Shown here in pieces: positions 1 through 5,561 of a stretch of 8,838 bases of DNA. This DNA is from Nitrospirota bacterium (lineage in GTDB: Bacteria > Nitrospirota > Nitrospiria > Nitrospirales > Nitrospiraceae): contig JAHWYE010000052.1 of NCBI GenBank assembly GCA_020028195.1, positions 1 to 8,838 on the forward strand, given 5' to 3'. The notes under the pieces are model-generated. The model was given only the letters and a program-made list of their open reading frames with translations, ran no database searches and had not been told where the DNA came from. How positions within the stretch are numbered: position 1 is the stretch's first letter; each line of letters starts with the position of its first letter. The translations under genes were made by a program, and so were the position numbers.

Positions 1-193
1 GGCCCGACAGAAAATAATACACCTCGGTCGAAGCCAGTCGATGCCGTTTCGAACGCTTCCCGGGCTCAAGCCGGCCATGAGCGAGGCTGTAGTGGATACC
101 GACAGCGCCTTGGACCGGACGAAGCAGCTCGCGCAAAATCGTCTGATCCCCGGCCAGGAACTCCTCGCGCTCGTTCAGCCTGGTGACAAGCAT
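1..193 (-). CDS. Cupin-domain protein, N-terminal part, cut by window edge
   Basis: The first 64 residues are visible and the rest lies beyond the left edge. The ATG at 193 is chosen because an in-frame TGA lies a few codons upstream; the Shine-Dalgarno match is weak (a purine-rich GAAGGGAAAG about 10-20 bases upstream). Residues 45-64 fit cupin motif 1, G-x5-H-x-x-x3-E-x6-G, with G45, H51, E57 and G64. The second histidine of the usual HxH is replaced by Leu53, so metal binding may be altered or absent. The stretch before it (AHGRLEPGKRSKRH) is typical of small single-domain cupins. It lies 108 bases downstream of leuA on the same strand and could be cotranscribed. The cupin fold says little about substrate, so no function is assigned. 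Confidence 0.72.
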   Translation of the reverse strand, partial: MLVTRLNEREEFLAGDQTILRELLRPVQGAVGIHYSLAHGRLEPGKRSKRHRLASTEVYYFLSG

Positions 194-252
194 GGCGAGA
201 AAGCTTTCCCTTCACCTACCTTTTCCCCAAAAAGGGAGACGGCTATGAGACA

Positions 253-293
253 GGCGGGCCGATCGGGCTGTCCCGATGGCACTCTATCCCGCC
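253..293 (-). terminator. Nested hairpin after leuA, possible terminator
   Basis: Read on the minus strand just after the leuA stop, an outer GGCGGG/CCCGCC pair (288-293 with 253-258) encloses a perfect hairpin, ATCGGG-ACAG-CCCGAT (262-277). No T-run follows directly, so this is not a classical intrinsic terminator. It may be a transcript-end or processing structure between leuA and the cupin gene. Confidence 0.3.
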
Positions 294-301
294 CACGCCG
301 C

Positions 302-1849
302 TCAAATCAAGCCGACCTTCTGCGCTGGATCAGTGTTTCTGGAGGCCCAGTAGGCGAGTTTGTTGAGCGCATTCAGGTAGGCCCGAGCCGAGGCCACGAT
401 GATATCGGTATCGGCTCCGTGACCCGTGACGGTTCTGCCTCCCTCTTCCATCCGCACTGAGACCTCACCTTGTGCATCAGTGCCACCGGTGATGGCTTTG
501 ACCACATAGGTGAGCAGGCGGCTCTTCGTCTGCGTGATCGCGGCAATGGTGCGATAGGCAGCATCCACCGGCCCATCCCCGGTCCCGGTCTGCTTCGCAA
601 GGCGACCCCCGATCTCCAGCTCCACCGTGGCAGTCGGGACTTTGTGGGTCCCGCTCTCCGTGTGCAGGCCTTTGAGCACATACCGCTCCGGAATCTTTGC
701 AATCTCTTCCGAGACAATGACCTCCAAATCCTCTTCGTACATCTCTTTCTTCTGGTCTGCCAGCCGCTTGAATCGCTCGAACGCATGGTTGAGTTCCTCT
801 TCGGACAACCGATAGCCCAACTCCTCCAGTCGTTGTCGGAAAGCATGACGGCCGGACAATTTGCCCATGACCAGTTTGCTCTGGACGAGGCCGATGGATT
901 CCGGCTTCATGATCTCGTAGGTGCTCTTCTCCTTCAGCAGCCCATCCTGGTGAATCCCGGAGGTGTGGGCAAAGGCATTGGCTCCGACGATGGCCTTGTT
1001 CGGCTGGACGACCATGCCCGTGATCTTGCTGACCAGCCGACTGGTCTTGGAAATCTCCTCGGTCCGGATGCCGGTGTCCGCGTCGAAGAAATCCTTGCGG
1101 GTCCGCAGCCCCATGGCGATTTCTTCCAGCGAGGCATTGCCGGCCCGTTCACCGATCCCGTTGATCGTGCATTCCACTTGCCCGGCCCCTTCCACCACCG
1201 CTGCCAACGAATTGGCAACCGCGAGCCCCAAATCATTATGGCAGTGGACCGAGATCACGGTCTTGGAGCTGTTCTTGACGCGTTCGCGAATCCCGCGAAT
1301 CAGGAGGCCGAATTCCTGTGACGTAGCGTATCCCACCGTGTCCGGAATATTGATGGTTCCGGCCCCTGCCTCAATGACCGCCTCCAACACTTCGTACAGA
1401 TAGTTTGGGTCCGAGCGGCTGGCGTCCATCGGCGAAAACTCGACGTCGTCCACGTAGCCGCGGGCGCGCTGCACCATCTCGACCGCCCGCTTCAGCGCCT
1501 CCTCGCGGCTGATGCGGAACTGATACTTCAGATGGATGTCGGAGGAGGAGAGAAAGGTATGGATGCGAACCTTGGGAGCCCCTTTGAGCGCCTCCCACGC
1601 CCGATCGATATCTTCCGGCCTGGCTCTGGCCAGGCTGCAGATGGTCGGCCCCTCGACTTCCTGCGCGATTCGCCTGATCGCCTCGAAATCGCCGGGCGAG
1701 CTGTACGCAAAGCCGGCCTCGATGATATCCACGTTGAGGCGGGCCAGTTGCTTGGCGATCATCACTTTTTCTTCGACATTCATGCTGGCCCCTGGCGATT
1801 GCTCCCCATCACGCAAGGTGGTGTCAAAGATCCTGATCATCCGGGCCAT
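302..1849 (-). CDS. leuA: 2-isopropylmalate synthase
   Basis: This cytoplasmic enzyme condenses acetyl-CoA with 2-ketoisovalerate to 2-isopropylmalate, the committed step of leucine synthesis. The 515 residues match the usual size of the long bacterial LeuA class. The N-terminal TIM barrel carries DTTLRDGEQSPG at 9-20 (Arg13, metal ligand Asp14), VHCHNDLG from 201 (metal ligands His202 and His204) and GERAGNAS around 233-240 (Asn238). GIHQDGLLK near 298-306 and the following TYEIM are typical of LeuA rather than citramalate synthase. Residues from about 390 to 495 (TESGTHKVPTATVEL, TGTGDGPVDAAYR) form the C-terminal leucine-binding regulatory domain, so feedback inhibition is expected. The ATG is preceded by AGGAGA with good spacing. 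It is the last pathway gene of the cluster and lies behind its own T-box, so it is likely controlled separately from ilvBNC. Confidence 0.97.
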   Translation of the reverse strand: MARMIRIFDTTLRDGEQSPGASMNVEEKVMIAKQLARLNVDIIEAGFAYSSPGDFEAIRRIAQEVEGPTICSLARARPEDIDRAWEALKGAPKVRIHTFLSSSDIHLKYQFRISREEALKRAVEMVQRARGYVDDVEFSPMDASRSDPNYLYEVLEAVIEAGAGTINIPDTVGYATSQEFGLLIRGIRERVKNSSKTVISVHCHNDLGLAVANSLAAVVEGAGQVECTINGIGERAGNASLEEIAMGLRTRKDFFDADTGIRTEEISKTSRLVSKITGMVVQPNKAIVGANAFAHTSGIHQDGLLKEKSTYEIMKPESIGLVQSKLVMGKLSGRHAFRQRLEELGYRLSEEELNHAFERFKRLADQKKEMYEEDLEVIVSEEIAKIPERYVLKGLHTESGTHKVPTATVELEIGGRLAKQTGTGDGPVDAAYRTIAAITQTKSRLLTYVVKAITGGTDAQGEVSVRMEEGGRTVTGHGADTDIIVASARAYLNALNKLAYWASRNTDPAQKVGLI

Positions 1850-1889
1850 GTTGTTCTCCTCTTCAAAGAGGCCACAGAGGGCCTGAGCC

Positions 1890-2013
1890 CAGGCTGCTCA
1901 AAAAGTCCTTCCAGCAAGGCCGCAAGAAGCGAGGACCCTGAGGCGTACTTTTTGTGTACGTCGAGGGGTTCGAGCGACTGAGCACGCCGCTGGAGGGCTT
2001 TTTCAGCAGCCTG
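1890..2013. repeat. Palindromic intergenic repeat of about 124 bp
   Basis: Two long imperfect inverted arms face each other. The left arm starts CAGGCTGCTCAAAAAG at 1890. The right arm ends CTTTTTCAGCAGCCTG at 2013; its complement reads CAGGCTGCTGAAAAAG followed by CCCTCCAGC, against TCCTTCCAGC on the left. A smaller perfect hairpin lies in the centre, CGTAC (1944-1948) facing GTACG (1956-1960). There is no convincing coding frame. The layout looks like a non-autonomous palindromic element (MITE or REP-like), and I recall close relatives scattered through Nitrospira genomes; that is memory, not a search. It sits entirely between the T-box terminator and the leuA ribosome binding site, so every leuA transcript carries it. 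Confidence 0.8.
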
Positions 2014-2014
2014 C

Positions 2015-2055
2015 AAAACAAAAAAGCCTTCCCCCCAGACCCAGGGACGAAGGCT
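2015..2055 (-). terminator. Intrinsic terminator of the leuA T-box
   Basis: On the minus strand GCCTTCGTCCC (2054-2044) pairs with GGGGGGAAGGC (2036-2026), with one mismatch and one G-U pair. The loop is about seven bases, and six T residues (2025-2020), G and four more T follow. The 5' arm contains CGTCCCT (2049-2043), which is also the 3' half of the T-box antiterminator, so the two structures exclude each other. Confidence 0.9.
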
Positions 2056-2290
2056 CATCGCGCTCCGTGGTACCACCCTGATTCAGTGACCGGCTTCCTC
2101 ACAGCGAAGCTCGGACACCCTTCGTTCGACCCGTCACGTGGGTCAGGCGGAGCCCATTACTGCTTTCTTCACAGGCCCAGCTCCGAGGTGAGTTCCGCGA
2201 CCGACGGGCTGGTTCGCACCCTGTCCGCCATTGCGAAGCGGACGCCACCAGCTCTCTCCATTCCGTCGAAACCGCGTACTACTCCTCTTC
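2015..2290 (-). promoter_or_regulatory. T-box riboswitch, leucine specifier, upstream of leuA
   Basis: This tRNA-sensing leader RNA begins about nine bases after the pssA stop. In order on the minus strand it shows the Stem I start GAAGAGGAGTAGTAC (2290-2276), then AGAGAG followed by GCTGGTGG and its partner GGTGCGAACCAGC (the distal part of Stem I). Next is the specifier loop GAACTCACC with CTC at 2192-2190, a leucine codon. The near-perfect T-box AGGGTGGTACCACGG lies at 2079-2065, with CGTCCCT at 2049-2043 as antiterminator partner, and then the terminator. The TGGT bulge (2075-2072) would pair with an ACCA tRNA end, which suits tRNA-Leu with discriminator A. Uncharged tRNA-Leu should favour antitermination and leuA expression. 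The Leu assignment rests on the GAA-CTC-ACC register and on leuA being the downstream gene. Confidence 0.95.
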
Positions 2291-2299
2291 TTCGCCGCT

Positions 2300-3103
2300 C
2301 TACTGTTTTGTCTCCGATACTGCCTGGTCAGATTTGGTGCCGCCCCGCTTTCCGAGTGGTTTCACGAGGAGGCTCACACCTTTCTCAATGACGCCCGACA
2401 CCGCATAGCCCGCCAACAACACGAACGGCATCACTTCGGGCCAGGCCACCACCAGCATCAGTCCGAGAATCGCCCAGACCAGATAGTTGAAGTGGCTGCC
2501 GCCCCTGAATTTCAGGTCTTTGAAGCTCCGATACTTGATCGTACTGACCATCAGGAACGCCAGCGCGAGGGTCATGATCAGAATCAGCAAGGGCTTAACC
2601 CCCTCCCCAATTCGTACACTATGATGGTCAAACACAACCAGCGTGGCGATCACGCTGGCTGCGGCCGGAATCGGAAGACCAGTAAAATGTTTCCCTTCAG
2701 TGCTCGCTGCCATGACATTGTACCGCGCGAGTCGCAACGCACCGCACGCGACGAATGCAAACATGACCGCCGAGCCCAGCATGCCGTGCCCGCTCAGAGC
2801 CCAGGAGTAAATCAGCAATCCTGGGGCTACCCCGAACGACACAAGATCGGCGAGGGAGTCATATTCAACCCCGAACTGGCTGGTACCGTGCATGAGCCGG
2901 GCCGACATACCGTCCAGCACATCGAAGATCAATGCAACCAGGATGGCGATGGCCGCGGCCACGTAATTCGCGTTGAAGACGGCGAGGATCGCGAACAATC
3001 CGCTGAACAGGTTCCCACTCGTCAGAATGTTGGGGATCAAGTACACGCCCCGTCTCCGCTTCGGATCTTTCCCGATTGTGCTACGCATGAGATTTCCCTT
3101 CAC
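2300..3103 (-). CDS. pssA: CDP-diacylglycerol-serine O-phosphatidyltransferase (phosphatidylserine synthase)
   Basis: This integral membrane enzyme makes phosphatidylserine from CDP-diacylglycerol and serine, the substrate of the adjacent decarboxylase. The CDP-alcohol phosphotransferase signature is complete: Asp61, Asp64, Gly65, Ala68, Arg69, Gly78, Asp82 and Asp86. Several hydrophobic segments surround it (about 25-60, 88-122, 140-160, 170-187, 205-240), as expected for the multi-pass type II synthase. The length of 267 residues is typical, and the basic N-terminus (KDPKRRRGVYLIPN) is common in the family. Two starts are possible: the GTG at 3103, which overlaps the psd stop by four bases and suits translational coupling, or the ATG at 3088 preceded by GAAGGGA. 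The coding body is the same for both. Confidence 0.95.
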   Translation of the reverse strand: MKGNLMRSTIGKDPKRRRGVYLIPNILTSGNLFSGLFAILAVFNANYVAAAIAILVALIFDVLDGMSARLMHGTSQFGVEYDSLADLVSFGVAPGLLIYSWALSGHGMLGSAVMFAFVACGALRLARYNVMAASTEGKHFTGLPIPAAASVIATLVVFDHHSVRIGEGVKPLLILIMTLALAFLMVSTIKYRSFKDLKFRGGSHFNYLVWAILGLMLVVAWPEVMPFVLLAGYAVSGVIEKGVSLLVKPLGKRGGTKSDQAVSETKQ

Positions 3104-3750
3104 GTCAGTTCTCCCAGGACGGTTTCTCCCCCCTTGACACTATCCCCGACTGCCACCCGTACGGTGGTGCCGAGAGGAAGAAACGTGTCCACTCTCGAAC
3201 CGAAGCGGATCAGCCCGAACCGCTCGCCGCGCGCTACGGTCTCGCCGGGGGAAGCCCAGCACACGATCCGACGCGCCAGCACCCCGGCTACCTGAACGCA
3301 CAGCACCTTTGCCCCGGAGGTGGTGCGAATCATGAGCGCGTTCTGCTCGTTTCGCAGCGTGGCGTCCGGCCTATTCGCAGCGAGAAACTGCCCCGGTTGA
3401 TAGACGATGTCTTCCACCCTTCCCTCGCAGGGAATCCGATTCACGTGCACATCGAAGATGCTGAGGAAGATGCTCAGGCGGATCCCCTGTTCCTTGAGAA
3501 ACCGGGGCTCATATGCTTCCTCAATCGCCATCACGCGGCCGTCACCAGGCGCGACCACCACCCGCGCGCCGTTCGGGACGAGTCGCCTCGGATTCCGGAA
3601 AAACCAGGCCGTGAACAACGCGACCGCGCCCAGCACCAGTGCGGGAACGGCCCAGCCGAGCGCTCCGGCCAGCACCGCCGGTCCTCCCGTGGCTGCGATA
3701 AAGGGGATCCCTTCTCGGACTATCGGAATGCCGACTGCCCTGTCTGCCAT
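3100..3750 (-). CDS. psd: Phosphatidylserine decarboxylase, short pyruvoyl type
   Basis: The enzyme decarboxylates phosphatidylserine to phosphatidylethanolamine at the membrane. With the ATG at 3750 the protein has 216 residues, the size of the short PSD family. The hydrophobic stretch at about 15-52 supports membrane attachment. The catalytic elements are present: Asp70 in APGDGRV, His102 in FDVHVNRIP, and the self-cleavage Gly184-Ser185 in RFGSRVD, where Ser185 becomes the pyruvoyl group and splits the chain into a large beta and a small alpha subunit of about 32 residues. A TTG at 3771 would add seven residues (MRATGLD), but the ATG start is preferred since MADRAVGIPIVREG resembles known N-termini. 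Neither start has a strong ribosome binding site. It follows ilvC by 81 bases and precedes pssA with a short overlap. Confidence 0.94.
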   Translation of the reverse strand: MADRAVGIPIVREGIPFIAATGGPAVLAGALGWAVPALVLGAVALFTAWFFRNPRRLVPNGARVVVAPGDGRVMAIEEAYEPRFLKEQGIRLSIFLSIFDVHVNRIPCEGRVEDIVYQPGQFLAANRPDATLRNEQNALMIRTTSGAKVLCVQVAGVLARRIVCWASPGETVARGERFGLIRFGSRVDTFLPLGTTVRVAVGDSVKGGETVLGELT

Positions 3751-3793
3751 GTCTAAGCCAGTAGCTCTCAACTATCAGCAAGCCGCTCTTCCG

Positions 3794-3820
3794 AAGCTGA
3801 TCGCTGAAAGCTGATCGCTG
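3794..3820. repeat. Short tandem repeat in the ilvC-psd spacer
   Basis: Two identical 13-base copies, AAGCTGATCGCTG, lie at 3794-3806 and 3808-3820, separated by one A. They occupy the spacer between the ilvC stop and the psd start. No terminator-like T-run accompanies them. Confidence 0.75.
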
Positions 3821-3831
3821 TGTGCTTCCTC

Positions 3832-4845
3832 TCAGTTTTTCGACTTGTCGACGAGCTTATCCTTCTTGAGCCACGGCATCATCGCCCGAAGCCGCGCCCC
3901 GATCTCTTCGATTGGATGGGCCTCACCCTTCGCCAGCAAGGCATTGTAGACAGGCCGATTGGCCTGATTTTCCAGCACCCATTCCCGGGCAAATCGTCCG
4001 CTCTGGATTTCCTCCAAGATCTTTCGCATTTCCTTTCGAGTCTCGTCCGTGATGATCCGCGGTCCCCTGGTCACGTCTCCGTACTTGGCGGTGGTGCTGA
4101 TCGAGTACCGCATATTGGCGATCCCGCCTTCGTAAATCAGGTCCACGATCAGTTTGACTTCGTGCAGACACTCAAAATAGGCCATCTCCGGAGAATAGCC
4201 GGCATTGATAAGCGTTTCGTACCCGGCTTGAATGAGCGACGTGAGGCCTCCGCACAGCACCACCTGTTCACCGAACAGATCGGTTTCGGTCTCCTCCCGG
4301 AATGTCGTTTCAATCACGCCGGCCCGCCCACCGCCGATCGCGCTCGCATAGGCCAGACCGACCTGACGGGCGGTCTCGCTGGGGTCTTGATGGATGGCGA
4401 GCAGCATCGGGACTCCGCTGCCCTTCGTATATTCAGACCGGACCAGATGCCCCGGTCCCTTGGGCGCCACCATAAACACATTGATCGTGGAAGGTGGCAC
4501 GATCTGTCCGAAGTGGATGTTAAAGCCATGCCCAAAGGCCAGGTAGGCACCATCCTTGAGATGGGGCGCAATGTCCTTTCGATAGATCCCCGCTTGGGCT
4601 TCGTCCGGCGCCAACAGCATCACCACATCAGCGCCCTTCGACGCGTCTGCGGTCGGCATGACCTTGAGCCCGCTCATCTCGGCCTTCCGCCAGGACCCAC
4701 CCTCCCTGAGCCCGACGACCACATTGACGCCACTTTCTTTGAGATTCAGGGCATGGGCATGCCCCTGACTGCCGTACCCAATGATCGCCACTTTCTTACT
4801 GCGGATGTGCTGAAGATCGGCATCTTTATCGTAGTAGATGTTCAT
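3832..4845 (-). CDS. ilvC: Ketol-acid reductoisomerase (NADP+), class I
   Basis: This cytoplasmic enzyme converts acetolactate or acetohydroxybutyrate to the dihydroxy acid by Mg2+-dependent isomerisation and NADPH reduction. The ATG at 4845 is chosen because it has a clear AGGAG six bases upstream and the family N-terminus (MNIYYDKDADL); the open frame extends 38 codons further upstream, but that part is spacer sequence. The protein has 337 residues, the class I length. The Rossmann motif GYGSQGHAHALNL starts at residue 23. Arg47 and Ser51 in GLREGGSW lie at the cofactor-phosphate position and suggest NADPH preference. Active-site residues seen are His106, Asp189, Glu193, Glu225, Glu229 and Ser250. 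It lies between ilvN and psd on the same strand. Confidence 0.97.
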   Translation of the reverse strand: MNIYYDKDADLQHIRSKKVAIIGYGSQGHAHALNLKESGVNVVVGLREGGSWRKAEMSGLKVMPTADASKGADVVMLLAPDEAQAGIYRKDIAPHLKDGAYLAFGHGFNIHFGQIVPPSTINVFMVAPKGPGHLVRSEYTKGSGVPMLLAIHQDPSETARQVGLAYASAIGGGRAGVIETTFREETETDLFGEQVVLCGGLTSLIQAGYETLINAGYSPEMAYFECLHEVKLIVDLIYEGGIANMRYSISTTAKYGDVTRGPRIITDETRKEMRKILEEIQSGRFAREWVLENQANRPVYNALLAKGEAHPIEEIGARLRAMMPWLKKDKLVDKSKN

Positions 4846-4870
4846 CGCTGACTCCTCTCGAGACATTCTG

Positions 4871-4935
4871 GGCAATGGGCACGAGGCCAGAGGCAATGGG
4901 CCATAAGAGAATTCGCTGGCCAGCCTATTGCCTCT
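4871..4935. repeat. Direct and inverted repeats in the ilvN-ilvC spacer
   Basis: GGCAATGGGC occurs twice directly, at 4871-4880 and 4892-4901. AGAGGCAATGGGC (4889-4901) faces GCCTATTGCCTCT (4923-4935) as an inverted pair with one mismatch, so the RNA could fold a 13-bp stem with a 21-base loop. It lies between the ilvN stop and the ilvC ribosome binding site. No T-run follows, so it may act in mRNA processing or stability rather than termination; this role is inference. Confidence 0.7.
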
Positions 4936-4955
4936 TGCCTGGAGCCCCTCGCCTT

Positions 4956-5474
4956 TCACTCCTTAGCAATGCGCTTCGGTTGAGCCGTAGCGGGACGAAT
5001 CGGTTCCCGTGCGATCGCGACCCGTCCGGTTCTGACCAGTTCCTTGATCCCGAGCGGCTGCAGCAGGTTAATGATCGCCTCCATCTTCTTGGTATCCCCC
5101 GCCACCTCAATCGTGTAGGTGGTCGGGGTGGAGTCGACCACATTCGCACGGAAGATGTCCGCGATCCGCAACGCTTCGGCTCGATCCTCCGGTTTCGTAT
5201 GGACCTTGATCAGGGCCGTCTCGCGCTCGACGAACTCGTTCTCATTGAGGTCCACGACCTTGATGACATCGATCAGTTTATTGAGTTGTTTGACGATCTG
5301 TTCGATGATCCGATCATCGCCCCTCGTCACGATCGTCATCATGGACATGGACGGATCAAGCGAGGGTGCGACCGACAGGCTCTCGATGTTGAAGCCGCGC
5401 CCGCTAAACAGACCGGCCACCCTCGACAGCACCCCGAACTTGTTCTCGACCAGCACTGAAATGATATGTTCCAT
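4956..5474 (-). CDS. ilvN: Acetolactate synthase small (regulatory) subunit
   Basis: This is the regulatory subunit of acetohydroxyacid synthase. It binds IlvB, raises its activity and confers feedback inhibition by valine. The 172 residues from the ATG at 5474 match the usual length of the IlvH/IlvN long form. An N-terminal ACT domain spans about 1-76 and opens with MEHIISVLVENKFGVLSR. Gly14 and Asn29, which line the valine site in the E. coli IlvH family, are both kept. The C-terminal half (about 80-160) is the second ACT-like domain that contacts the catalytic subunit. An upstream in-frame ATG at 5540 lies in repeat-rich spacer DNA and is rejected. No good Shine-Dalgarno sequence is visible before the chosen start, only an A/T-rich stretch. 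The gene follows ilvB by 87 bases. Confidence 0.96.
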   Translation of the reverse strand: MEHIISVLVENKFGVLSRVAGLFSGRGFNIESLSVAPSLDPSMSMMTIVTRGDDRIIEQIVKQLNKLIDVIKVVDLNENEFVERETALIKVHTKPEDRAEALRIADIFRANVVDSTPTTYTIEVAGDTKKMEAIINLLQPLGIKELVRTGRVAIAREPIRPATAQPKRIAKE

Positions 5475-5506
5475 AAAAATAAGCGGAGAGCCTATAGCAA
5501 ATGGCG

Positions 5507-5555
5507 TATGGCTAATGGCAGGAGTCCGCGCTCCGGCCATAAGCTATTAGCCATA
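5507..5555. repeat. Inverted and direct repeats in the ilvB-ilvN spacer
   Basis: TATGGCTAATGGC (5507-5519) faces GCTATTAGCCATA (5543-5555) as an inverted pair matching at 12 of 13 positions. Inside is a second stem, GGAG (5521-5524) with CTCC (5531-5534). GCCATAAGCT is also repeated directly at 5536-5545 and 5550-5559. Together this is a 49-base foldable unit filling most of the 87-base spacer. No terminator T-run follows on either strand. Confidence 0.72.
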
Positions 5556-5561
5556 AGCTCC

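Noticed and set aside
41..460. Plus-strand open frame of 139 codons at the left edge
   Set aside because: It overlaps the cupin start and the leuA end on the other strand, and shows no recognisable protein features.
1837..2076. Minus-strand open frame of 79 codons between T-box and leuA
   Set aside because: It consists of the terminator and palindromic repeat and runs into leuA in another frame; no protein signal is visible.
2231..3295. Plus-strand open frame of 354 codons opposite pssA and part of psd
   Set aside because: It runs across two well-identified minus-strand genes and the T-box, has no family resemblance and a biased His/Gln/Arg composition.
3820..4851. Plus-strand open frame of 343 codons opposite ilvC
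   Set aside because: It mirrors ilvC almost exactly, has no recognisable domain, and its His/Arg/Asp-rich composition is typical of an antisense shadow in GC-rich coding DNA.
4846..4959. 38-codon N-terminal extension of ilvC
   Set aside because: The extension covers repeat-rich spacer and overlaps the ilvN stop, whereas the ATG at 4845 has a strong ribosome binding site and the family N-terminus.
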